DNA of 64,000 nucleotides from assembly GCF_001428005.1 (NCBI RefSeq), contig NZ_LMSB01000034.1, positions 460,388 to 524,387 of the forward strand, in the 5' to 3' direction. The notes beneath the pieces are model-generated. The model searched no databases and was not told where the DNA came from. It saw only the letters and a program-made list of their open reading frames with translations. The DNA is from Arthrobacter sp. Soil736 (GTDB lineage Bacteria; Actinomycetota; Actinomycetes; Actinomycetales; Micrococcaceae). The translations under genes and the position numbers were made by a program. Below are positions 1 through 6,993 of this stretch, one piece after another. The stretch's first letter is position 1. Every line of letters starts with the position of its first letter.

Positions 1-336
1 GACCACGTAGCCGAGGCCGGATGCCAGCCTGCGCGGCGCATAGTGCGAGATGAAGAGGGCGACGCCGATGGCGATCGGGGTGGCGATGACCAGCGCGATG
101 ACGGCGGCGATCAGCGTGCCCACGACGATCGGCCAGATGTAGGCGAAGAAGCCCTTGCCGCCCTGGATGTCTGCGGCCGGGGCCGTTAAAGCAGGAATTG
201 CCTGGATGACCAGGAAGAGCGCAACGCCGAACAGCACGGCAAGGATCAGGCACCCTGCTGCCAGGGTTGCTCCGGAGAAGACTTTATCCCCGGCGCGGCC
301 TGCGCCTCGGGAACTTGTCAGGGAGGTGGTGGTCAT
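1..336 (-). CDS. pstC: Phosphate ABC transporter permease PstC, N-terminal part
   Basis: Inner-membrane permease of the high-affinity PstSCAB phosphate importer. Only the first 112 codons are present; the gene runs off the left edge. The protein begins MTTTSLTSSRGAGRAGDKVF, has a first membrane helix at about residues 23-46 (LAAGCLILAVLFGVALFLVI), a short periplasmic stretch, then a second helix (IWPIVVGTLIAAVIALVIA) leading into the conserved permease core. It follows pstS on the same strand with 121 bp between them, and that gap holds a strong hairpin (402-439). Order pstS-pstC is the standard pst operon order. Start ATG at 336 is preceded by weak SD-like sequence. Confidence 0.9.
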   Translation of the reverse strand, partial: MTTTSLTSSRGAGRAGDKVFSGATLAAGCLILAVLFGVALFLVIQAIPALTAPAADIQGGKGFFAYIWPIVVGTLIAAVIALVIATPIAIGVALFISHYAPRRLASGLGYVV

Positions 337-401
337 ACCTGGCCCTTCGGTGTTGGTGTTGCGGAGGTGTGGAACTTGGTGAAACTGCGTTTGACACGCC
401 T

Positions 402-439
402 AAGTTCCCCGCCCTGCCTTGCGGCTGGGCGGGGAACTT
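402..439 (-). terminator. 13-bp perfect hairpin in the pstS-pstC gap (attenuator or mRNA-stabilising stem)
   Basis: AAGTTCCCCGCCC at 402-414 pairs perfectly with 427-439 across a 12-nt loop. There is no T-tract after the stem on the minus strand, so it is probably a partial terminator or a 3'-end stabiliser that keeps PstS, needed in excess, above the membrane subunits. That role is inference. Confidence 0.6.
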
Positions 440-457
440 CGGCGTTCAGTTCAAACC

Positions 458-1576
458 TTACGACTTGACCTTGATGGACTCGATGGCCTTGGCAGCCTTC
501 TCAGCCAGGGTGGAGGACAGCGGAGCCGACTTGGCGGACTCAGCAGCGGCCTTCTGGCCCTCTTCGGAGACTACGTACTTCTCGAATGCCTTGACCAGGT
601 CAACGGTTTCCTGCTTGGGGTAGGTGGTGCAGACCAGGTGGTAGGAAACCAGGACGACGGGGTAGGCGCCGGATTCGGTGGTGGTGCGGTCCAGCTTGAT
701 GGCAGCGTCGTTCGTGGCGCGGCCTTCGACGGCCTTGCCGGCGTCAACAGCCTTGGAGGCGGCCTCGGGGGAGATCTTGACGAACTCGGAGCCGACCTTG
801 ATCTGGGCGGTGCCCAGCTTGCCGCCGACGGCGGAGTCATCGGCGTAGGTCACGGCACCCGGGGTGTCGGTGACGGTCTTGACGACGCCGGACGTGCCCT
901 TGGCGTTCTCGCCCTTCAGCGAAGCAGGCCAGATGCCGTCAGCCTTGTCCTTCCAGACGTCAGGCGCTGCAGCAGAGAGGTATTCGGTGAAGTTCTTCGT
1001 GGTGCCGGAGTCATCAGAGCGGCTGACCGGGGTGACCTTGAGGTCCGGAAGCTTGGCATCCGGGTTCAGGGCAGCAATGGCGGGGTCGTTCCACTTGGCG
1101 ATCTCGCCGCGGAAGAGCTTGGCGGCCGTGGTGGCGTCCAGCTTCAGGTCCATGACATCCGGCACGTTGAACGCGATGGCGATCGGGGAGATGTAGACCG
1201 GGATGTCGATTGCGCCTTCGGGGCCGCACTTAGCCTTGGAGGCCGCGAGTTCCTCGTCCTTCAGGTAGGCGTCGGAACCGGCGAACTGTGCCGAGCCGTC
1301 GATGATGGCCTTGCGGCCGGCGCCGGAGCCGTCCGGGGAGTACTGCACGGTGGCGCCCTGGTTTGCGGTGGCGAAGTTGGTCTTCCACACGTCCATGGCT
1401 GCGCCCTGCGCAGAGGAGCCGATGCCGGTCAGGGTTCCGGTGACCTTGGTGCCGGCAGCGGACTGCGTGCCTGCGGGAGAGTTCGTGGCGTTGTCTGAAC
1501 CGCACGCGGTGAGCGCGAGTGCGCCAACGGCGATGACAGCGATAGCCGCGTGGCGGCCGAAGCGGAGTGCCTTCAC
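458..1576 (-). CDS. pstS: Phosphate-binding lipoprotein PstS
   Basis: Periplasmic-side, lipid-anchored phosphate receptor of the Pst transporter. The product has a basic start (MKALRFGRHAA), a hydrophobic signal and a lipobox LTAC at about residues 19-22, followed by GSDNATNSP. The mature part shows the PBP fold of the family, with the phosphate-contact segments GIGSSAQGAAMD, PDGSGAGRKA and SRSDDSGTTKNFTEYL. It is 372 aa, normal for PstS. I chose the GTG at 1576, which has AAGGGG eight bases upstream and lies directly before the signal peptide. The longer reading frame from 1699 would add 41 residues in front of the signal and would overlap the PHO box. Confidence 0.95.
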   Translation of the reverse strand: MKALRFGRHAAIAVIAVGALALTACGSDNATNSPAGTQSAAGTKVTGTLTGIGSSAQGAAMDVWKTNFATANQGATVQYSPDGSGAGRKAIIDGSAQFAGSDAYLKDEELAASKAKCGPEGAIDIPVYISPIAIAFNVPDVMDLKLDATTAAKLFRGEIAKWNDPAIAALNPDAKLPDLKVTPVSRSDDSGTTKNFTEYLSAAAPDVWKDKADGIWPASLKGENAKGTSGVVKTVTDTPGAVTYADDSAVGGKLGTAQIKVGSEFVKISPEAASKAVDAGKAVEGRATNDAAIKLDRTTTESGAYPVVLVSYHLVCTTYPKQETVDLVKAFEKYVVSEEGQKAAAESAKSAPLSSTLAEKAAKAIESIKVKS

Positions 1577-1695
1577 TGGATGTACCCCTTCCAGGGTTTT
1601 CTGATGCGATCCGAACCGGAGACGTCCGGACAGGGAGCTGCGTACTTTTTGTACCTTCATTGAAGTTATGGGCCGCAGGTAACGAGTGTTGGGGT

Positions 1696-1717
1696 CCAAG
1701 GTGAACGGAAGGTTAAC
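1696..1717 (-). promoter_or_regulatory. PHO box (PhoP operator) of pstS
   Basis: Read on the minus strand there are two adjacent 11-nt direct repeats, GTTAACCTTCC and GTTCACCTTGG. This is the GTTCACC-type direct-repeat unit bound by PhoP in actinobacteria under phosphate starvation. It lies 120 bp upstream of the chosen pstS start. Confidence 0.75.
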
Positions 1718-1807
1718 GACGGCGGGACATTGGCTTACACCTGCAGCGTCACCATTGCGTTAGGTACGTCACAGCCGTAGTGGGCCGCGTGAACTGCGCA
1801 TGACACG

Positions 1808-2368
1808 ATGGGCTTCATGGAGACACCCGGGAAACTGGACGCGCACCGCCTTGGCGAGGGGCCGCCGTCGGACGCTGACATCGATCTGTACCGCAGGCTC
1901 AGCAGCGACATCGCCGCCGGGGTGGCCGTGGTTTCCACGGTGCTGCGCAACCGGGATTATGCCGCGACGGTCAGCGCATTTCTCTCGGTTTCCTATGATC
2001 CGCCGACCCTGCTGGTCAGCCTCTATGCGGAATCGCGCATCGGCGAGGCGGTCGCAGAGGCAGGCACATGGGCGCTGAGCCTGCTGCCCGGCAAGCACCA
2101 GGGCACCGCAAACTGGCTGGCCAGCCCCGGGATCCCGCTGCACGGGATGCTCGCGCAGGTTCCGTACCGCCGCGGTCCCGCCACCGGAGCCGCCATTATC
2201 GACGGGTCCCTCGCCTACTTTGAGCTGCGAACGGTATCCGTTCATGCGGCCGCCACCCACCTGCTCGTTGTCGGAGAGGTCGTGGCGATGGGTAGTGACG
2301 CTTCACCGTCGGAGGCCGCTGACCCGCTGCTGCACTTCGGTTCGGAGTACCGCCGGCTGGCCCCCTGA
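1808..2368 (+). CDS. Flavin reductase-like (FMN-binding) domain protein
   Basis: Predicted FMN-binding protein of the flavin reductase-like family (small component of two-component monooxygenases and related reductases), 186 aa. The segments SSDIAAGVAVVSTVLRNRDY, SAFLSVSYDPPTLLVSLY and GTWALSLLPGKHQGTANWL follow the order of the family: strand, FMN-phosphate loop (S-V-S-x-x-P-P), then the central strand. The next residues GSLAYFELRTV and HLLVVGEVVAM are the end of the barrel (usually A-x-L-x-C ... H-x-I-x-x-G-x-V). No oxygenase partner is next to it. The start could also be the ATG at 1817; neither has a clear SD. Its substrate or partner cannot be told from here. Confidence 0.75.
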   Translation: MGFMETPGKLDAHRLGEGPPSDADIDLYRRLSSDIAAGVAVVSTVLRNRDYAATVSAFLSVSYDPPTLLVSLYAESRIGEAVAEAGTWALSLLPGKHQGTANWLASPGIPLHGMLAQVPYRRGPATGAAIIDGSLAYFELRTVSVHAAATHLLVVGEVVAMGSDASPSEAADPLLHFGSEYRRLAP

Positions 2369-2662
2369 GCCAGCCACATCAGCCGGCGACCAATCGCAGC
2401 CGGGCCACGAGCGTCGCGGCGAGCAGCGCCGTCGTGCTTCCCTCAGGCCTGCCTGGGAAGAGCCCGGAACTTGAGCCAAAATTGCGCCAACCTAACGGAG
2501 TCCCTGACTTTGCCGGTCCACCCTTGAGGCATAACCATCCAGGCACGAACCCAGCACCCGTGAGAAGGAAAGAATCACAGGCCGACCACACGATTCTGAG
2601 GGGGGATCACATTGAGTATCAGTTCGAATCACTGCACACACGGTGTCACGCACCGGTTCCAG
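2369..2662. other. Intergenic region with a short DNA copy of the 8.43-kb gene end
   Basis: No convincing gene. On the minus strand 2379-2440 reads STTALLAATLVARLR and then a stop. This closely resembles the C-terminus of the membrane protein at 8430-8888 (ITTALLAATLLARLRRW). About 41 nt starting near 2397 match 41 nt near 8447 with four differences. A purine-rich SD-like stretch (2598-2606) precedes a TTG frame at 2612 whose 63-residue product looks random, so I did not call it. Confidence 0.45.
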
Positions 2663-2668
2663 TATTAT
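2663..2668 (+). promoter_or_regulatory. Possible -10 box for a leaderless LssY_C gene
   Basis: TATTAT ends seven bases before the ATG at 2676 and there is no SD sequence, which suits a leaderless transcript. Confidence 0.4.
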
Positions 2669-2675
2669 CTTGGTC

Positions 2676-4040
2676 ATGGCCAGGCCTGCGGTGAGGGTTC
2701 CCGTCACCGGTATTGCACGTACAGCACTGGATACCGCATGGGACCGGATCTTCTTCCTGGTCGGTGGTGTCGCCGCCGTCTGGTTGACGTACCTTCTCCT
2801 TGAGCTCAGCTTCCAGTGGGGCTGGGGCCAGATCTGGTTCACCTTCATCTTCTGGGCCATGCTCGCCTATCTCGTCCTGCCAAGGCTCCATTCGATCCTG
2901 ACCCGTATCTACGTGCCCGATTACTTCATCGGGCGGGCCCGCACCAGCGACGGCCTGCTGGGCGACCCCGTGAACGTCGCCCTGCTCGGCACCGAAGCGC
3001 GGCTGCACCAGGCGATGCGCCGCGCGGGGTGGACCATCGCCGACGACGTGACCCTGGCCACCAGCTGGAGAATCGTCACCTCCACGCTCCTGCGCCGCAG
3101 CTACCTCGAGGCCCCGGTCAGCCCGCTTTTCCTGTTCGGCCGGCAGCAGGATTTCGCCTACCAGCAGGAAATGGACGGAAGTCCCGGCAAGCGCCACCAC
3201 GTCCGTTTTTGGCATTGCCCTCCCGGGTGGCTACTGCCCGGCGGGCTGGCCGTGGACTGGCTGGCCGCCGGCACGTACGACCGCAGGGTCGGTTTCTCGC
3301 TGTTCACCCTCCAGATCACCCACAAGATCGACGAGCACACGGACGATGAGCGGGACCACATCGTCAAGACCATTTCCGACGCCGAGCCGTCCGCTGCCGT
3401 CAGGGTGGTCCGGGACTTCTCCACCGGTTACCACACGCGGAACGGCGGGGGCGATGAGATCGCGACGGACGGCGACCTCCCCATCGTCGACCTCCGCGGA
3501 ACGCCGGCGCCCGGCGGCGCAGCTCCCCGCCTCCCGAGCGACAGCCGGAACAAGCGCCCCGCACCCACCATCATCGGCGCGGCCCTCGTCGCCGGACGTG
3601 CAGTGGCCGCAGCGGCTCTGGCCATGTCCATCGCACTCTTCCCCGACGAGCACCTGGAGCCGCTCCTTCAGCCCGGTGCCGGCGCGGGTGCCGATCCCGG
3701 GCTTACGTTGGTGCAGGCCCAGCTCGTTCTGTACTTTGGCCTGGCAGCGGTGGTCCTCTTCGCCCTCACGGAATTGCTGCTCGCCTGGCTGGTTTTCCTG
3801 GGCCGTAACTGGGCGAGGACTCTGACCATGGCCGTGAGCACTGTCGCGATCGGCCTTCAGGTCATTGACGTGGCCCGCGGCGGTCCCGGGATCACGCTGC
3901 AGACCAACCTCCCTGGCCTCACGCTGGATATCCTGCTCATCCTCGCCCTTTCGAGCCAGCGGTCGCGCGTGTATGCCCGCCGCGACCGTAAAGAGCCGAA
4001 GCGGATCTCGGCCCGCCCCGGCGGGCGCGCCGCCATCTGA
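2676..4040 (+). CDS. Membrane protein with LssY C-terminal-type domain
   Basis: 454-aa membrane protein. Residues about 15-65 form two helices (FFLVGGVAAVWLTYLLLELS, FTFIFWAMLAYLVLP). The central soluble region (about 75-240) matches the LssY_C domain pattern: LLGTEARLHQAMRRAGWTIA, then ITSxxLLRRSYxEAPVSPLF-like text, LFGRQQDFAYQQ and KRHHVRFW. Two or three further helices follow near the C-terminus (AAVVLFALTELLLAWLVFL). The role of this domain is not established; lssY was named for a neighbour of type I secretion genes in Legionella. The start at 2676 is preferred because of the TATTAT box. The stop codon lies inside an 18-bp tandem repeat. Confidence 0.7.
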   Translation: MARPAVRVPVTGIARTALDTAWDRIFFLVGGVAAVWLTYLLLELSFQWGWGQIWFTFIFWAMLAYLVLPRLHSILTRIYVPDYFIGRARTSDGLLGDPVNVALLGTEARLHQAMRRAGWTIADDVTLATSWRIVTSTLLRRSYLEAPVSPLFLFGRQQDFAYQQEMDGSPGKRHHVRFWHCPPGWLLPGGLAVDWLAAGTYDRRVGFSLFTLQITHKIDEHTDDERDHIVKTISDAEPSAAVRVVRDFSTGYHTRNGGGDEIATDGDLPIVDLRGTPAPGGAAPRLPSDSRNKRPAPTIIGAALVAGRAVAAAALAMSIALFPDEHLEPLLQPGAGAGADPGLTLVQAQLVLYFGLAAVVLFALTELLLAWLVFLGRNWARTLTMAVSTVAIGLQVIDVARGGPGITLQTNLPGLTLDILLILALSSQRSRVYARRDRKEPKRISARPGGRAAI

Positions 4041-4079
4041 AGGCGCGCCGCCATCTGAAGGCGCGCCGCCAAGTGAAGG
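4026..4079. repeat. 18-bp tandem repeat, three copies, over a stop codon
   Basis: Units CGCGCCGCCATCTGAAGG at 4026-4043 and 4044-4061 are identical; the third (4062-4079) differs at two positions. The first copy carries the TGA of the LssY_C gene. Confidence 0.9.
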
Positions 4080-4104
4080 CGCCCGCCGCTGAGAGCAGGG
4101 ACAG

Positions 4105-5037
4105 TCAGACGGTGGAGGGGTCCGTGTTGGCGCCGCACAGGATAACGGCAACGCGTTCGCCCTCCGCCGGAACGTACGCCCCCGAGGTCAGCGCGGCATA
4201 CGCGGCCGCGGCACCGTGCTCCACGACCATCCGGTACTCGGCCCACAGCAGCGAGCGCGCGGCGACGATCTCGTCGTCGGACACCAGCACGCTCTTCACA
4301 CCTGTCCTGACCGCCACTTCAAAGCCGATCTGTCCGATCCGCCGCGCCCCCAGGGAATCCGCCGCGATCCCGGCGACGGCCACGTCCACCGGGGCTCCCG
4401 CCTCGAGGGCAGCACGGAGTGTCGGGGCGGTGACGGGCTCCACGCCCACGACATTGGCCAGGCCTTCGACGGCGGCCGCGATCCCGGCCATCAGGCCCCC
4501 GCCGCCCACAGCCACCATCACGGTGTCCACGCCGCCCAGCTGTTCCAGGAGTTCCGAACCGACCGTGCCGGCACCCGCGGCAATCTCCGGCTGGTCGTAA
4601 GCGTGGCAGTACACGGCTCCGGTTTCGGCTGCATACGCGATGGCGGCGTCGTAGGCGACGGCGTATTCGGCGCCGCGCTGGATGACGGAAGCCCCGGATT
4701 CCTTGAGCTTCTTCACCTTCATGGCGGGGGCGTTCTCCGGGACGAAGACGGCGGCCGGCACTCCGGCCTGCGCAGCGGCATAGGCGTTGGCGAGGCCGGC
4801 ATTGCCGCCGGAGGCCACCACGATTCCGACGTCCTCCTTCAGCTCCCCGCGTTCACGGCAGGCAAGCACCCGGTTGAACGCACCTCGCGCCTTGAACGTC
4901 CCGGTGTGCTGCATGAACTCGCACTTCAGCCATACGTTCCCGGGAAAGCTCCCCTGGTCCGCTGCTATCACCGGGGTGCGGCGCACCAGCCCGGCAATCC
5001 TGGCAGCGGCTTCATCGACGTCAGTTCGCGTGATCAT
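4105..5037 (-). CDS. PLP-dependent threonine/serine dehydratase-like enzyme
   Basis: Fold type II PLP enzyme, 310 aa, of the threonine/serine dehydratase group (deamination of L-Thr or L-Ser to a 2-oxoacid and ammonia). The PLP lysine is in TGTFKARGAFN (about residue 50), the asparagine loop in ASGGNAGLANAYAA, and the phosphate-binding glycine loop in VAVGGGGLMAGIA. There is no C-terminal ACT regulatory domain, so it is a catabolic-length form. The gene starts one base after the IclR gene stops (TGA-A-ATG), so the two are translated as one operon unit. Substrate is not certain; hydroxy-aspartate or other beta-hydroxy amino acids are also possible for this family. Confidence 0.85.
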   Translation of the reverse strand: MITRTDVDEAAARIAGLVRRTPVIAADQGSFPGNVWLKCEFMQHTGTFKARGAFNRVLACRERGELKEDVGIVVASGGNAGLANAYAAAQAGVPAAVFVPENAPAMKVKKLKESGASVIQRGAEYAVAYDAAIAYAAETGAVYCHAYDQPEIAAGAGTVGSELLEQLGGVDTVMVAVGGGGLMAGIAAAVEGLANVVGVEPVTAPTLRAALEAGAPVDVAVAGIAADSLGARRIGQIGFEVAVRTGVKSVLVSDDEIVAARSLLWAEYRMVVEHGAAAAYAALTSGAYVPAEGERVAVILCGANTDPSTV

Positions 5038-5038
5038 T

Positions 5039-5836
5039 TCATCCCCGGGTGGCAGTGTTGAGTGGTTCGGTGGCGCGGCCGCCGTAGTCGTGGCCGATCC
5101 GCCGGGCGGCGTCCTGCAGGAGCGGCACCACCGTTTTTTCGATGGCCTCCGCGGGCAACCTGTGGGTCTGGAGGGAAACGTTGACTGCCGCAACCACGTC
5201 GTTGCCGCGCCAGACCGGAACGGCCACGCCGCGGAGGCCTTCCTCCAGTTCCTGCGAAACCATGGACCATCCCCTGGCGCGGGCCTGTTCCACTTCGGCC
5301 TGCAACTGCTCGAGGCTTCCGATCGACCGCTCGGTGAACCGCTGCAGCTGCACGGAATCGAAGTACGTTTTCAGTTCGGCGTCGGACAAAGCACCCAGCA
5401 GCACGCGCCCCATGGAGGTGGCCCAGGCGGGGAACCTCGTGCCCACGCTGATGGAGACACTCAGGAGCCTGGGTGACGGGACGCAGGCAACGTAGATCAC
5501 GTCGGTGGCGTCGAGGATGCACAGGGACGTTGTTTCGTTGAGTTCCGCGGCCAGCGATTTGAGGTGACGCTCCGCGATCCTCGGGAGCGCCAGGTTTGCC
5601 AGGAATGACTGCCCGATGTCCAACGACCGTGGAGTCAGTTCGAAGTACGGGCCGTCGGCGCGAAGGTAGCCCAGGTCCGTCAGCGTCAGCAGGAACCGCC
5701 GGGCGGAGGCCCTGGTCATGTCGGACTTCGCAGCGACCAGGGAGACGGTCAGCCGGGGCTCGTCCGGGGCGAAGGCGCGCAGTACGTCAAAGGCCTTCTC
5801 CACCGACTTCACGTAGTACGCGGGATGCTCCGCCAT
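5039..5836 (-). CDS. IclR-family transcriptional regulator (PcaR/PobR-like)
   Basis: 265 aa. The N-terminal winged helix (about residues 8-70) reads VEKAFDVLRAF, LTVSLVAAKSDMTRASARRF and LLTLTDLGYL; the C-terminal effector domain (about 85-250) contains GTRFPAWATSMGRVLLGAL, the ligand-pocket segment typical of IclR members that sense aromatic acids. It sits between the dehydrogenase at 5939 and the dehydratase at 4105 on one strand, and two IclR-type boxes lie in the divergent promoter region at 6892-6932. It therefore most likely controls the shikimate/quinate genes in response to an aromatic or hydroaromatic acid. Confidence 0.88.
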   Translation of the reverse strand: MAEHPAYYVKSVEKAFDVLRAFAPDEPRLTVSLVAAKSDMTRASARRFLLTLTDLGYLRADGPYFELTPRSLDIGQSFLANLALPRIAERHLKSLAAELNETTSLCILDATDVIYVACVPSPRLLSVSISVGTRFPAWATSMGRVLLGALSDAELKTYFDSVQLQRFTERSIGSLEQLQAEVEQARARGWSMVSQELEEGLRGVAVPVWRGNDVVAAVNVSLQTHRLPAEAIEKTVVPLLQDAARRIGHDYGGRATEPLNTATRG

Positions 5837-5938
5837 GGAATCGCTTGCCCTCCCTGAAGCTCACTTTCGGCGCCACGCAGGCGCTCGGCCGCAGGCTTAT
5901 TTCGATCATATCCGGATGAACCACGACGTCGGCCCGCG

Positions 5939-6823
5939 TCAGGGAGGCATGGCCCCTGCGGAGGCGCTTGGCGGAGTCCGCGGAAGGTCAGTTTTTCGCT
6001 TGGAGGGCGTAAGTGTTTGGCCCAGAAGGGTTCCGGTCGCCGGCGCCAGTCCAAGGATGGGAATCATGGCGGCTGCCTGGGCGCGCAAGTGGTCCCCGCC
6101 GTCGGCGCACTCCACGCTCTGCGCCCTCGCGCTGGCGATGGTGGCCGTCACGTGCCCCGCGTAGACGAAGTCATAGACAAACGCGTCCGGGGACAGTTTC
6201 GCCCGCCCCCATGCCGGTTCATCGTCGTTTCCCTTGCCGATGGGGGTGGCGTTCACGATCAACGATGCCTGGGGAGCCTGGTCCTGGGCCTCTGCCCAGG
6301 TCACCGAGCTGGCGTCCATGCCCAGGCTGGCGGCCAGGTCCAACAGCTGCTGTGACGCCTGCGGATCCCTGTCGGTTACGGTGACCTTGCCCGTCAGCCC
6401 CCTCAGCGCGATCAGCGCCGCCCGTGCGGCTCCGCCCGCCCCCAGCATGAGGGCGTGCCGCTGGTGCCGGTTGCCGAGGAGTTCGGCGACGGCGGTGATG
6501 TCCGTGTTGTGCGCGGTGAGCGTCCGGCCTCGCCGGACCAGCATGTTGGAGGCTCCGCTGAGCCTGACCTGCCCCGTTACGGTGTCAGCCGTGCGGGCGG
6601 CCCATTGCTTATGGGGCATGGTGACGTTGGCGGCCACGACGTCGGCCCCCAGCAAGGCGGCGCGCACACCCGCCATGTCCTGCCCGGCCGGCACGTCCCA
6701 CGCCTCATACGTCCAGCTGCTGCCGAGCTGTTCGAACACCGGGCTCCACAGTCCGGGGGACATTGCCCTCGAGGCTTCCGAGCCGATGAGGAACAAGCGG
6801 TATCCGGGCGTTTGGTTTTCCAT
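5939..6823 (-). CDS. Shikimate/quinate dehydrogenase family protein
   Basis: 294 aa NAD(P)-dependent oxidoreductase of the AroE family. Substrate-domain motifs are IGSEASRAMSPGLW (normally the S-x-S shikimate loop), NVTMPHKQWA with the catalytic lysine, and AHNTDI with the aspartate. The nucleotide site is LGAGGAARAALIAL and the late motif is VNATPIGKG. The sequence departs from biosynthetic AroE (SGASNMLVRRG for A-x-N-T-L; no canonical Q-x-x-x-Q end) and ends with a basic, proline-rich tail. Together with the divergent MHS transporter and IclR regulator this points to catabolism of quinate or shikimate rather than chorismate synthesis. A 103-bp gap separates it from the IclR gene. Confidence 0.85.
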   Translation of the reverse strand: MENQTPGYRLFLIGSEASRAMSPGLWSPVFEQLGSSWTYEAWDVPAGQDMAGVRAALLGADVVAANVTMPHKQWAARTADTVTGQVRLSGASNMLVRRGRTLTAHNTDITAVAELLGNRHQRHALMLGAGGAARAALIALRGLTGKVTVTDRDPQASQQLLDLAASLGMDASSVTWAEAQDQAPQASLIVNATPIGKGNDDEPAWGRAKLSPDAFVYDFVYAGHVTATIASARAQSVECADGGDHLRAQAAAMIPILGLAPATGTLLGQTLTPSKRKTDLPRTPPSASAGAMPP

Positions 6824-6863
6824 GGTGACACCTCTCAGTTGGGAGACTCAGTTCGGGAGGCGT

Positions 6864-6879
6864 TGTGAGGCGCCTCACA
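6864..6879. promoter_or_regulatory. 16-bp perfect palindrome in the divergent promoter
   Basis: TGTGAGGCGCCTCACA lies between the dehydrogenase start (6823) and the transporter start (6994). A regulator site is likely; which regulator is unknown. Confidence 0.5.
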
Positions 6880-6891
6880 CTGCGGTACGCT

Positions 6892-6932
6892 ATTCCATAA
6901 TCGCATACCGCACAGCTGTTCGGAATGCGCAC
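6892..6932. promoter_or_regulatory. Two IclR-type operator boxes
   Basis: GTTCGGAATGCGCAC (6918-6932) fits the PobR/PcaU-type pattern GTTCG-N5-CGCAC. ATTCCATAATCGCAT (6892-6906) matches the same pattern more loosely, in the same orientation, 26 bp away. The IclR gene at 5039-5836 is the obvious candidate regulator. Confidence 0.55.
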
Positions 6933-6993
6933 AATTTGGATCGCACCCCCATGCATCGGAGCATCCGTCTTTCAGTGTGGAAGGACCCTCAGA

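Noticed and set aside
419..1498. Long plus-strand frame (359 aa) opposite pstS
   Set aside because: Gly/Val-rich shadow of pstS caused by GC bias; no motif or SD.
1577..1699. Longer pstS start at 1699
   Set aside because: It puts 41 residues before the signal peptide and overlaps the PHO box; GTG 1576 has an SD.
2612..2803. 63-codon TTG frame with a strong SD-like stretch
   Set aside because: Product looks random and overlaps the LssY_C gene in another frame.
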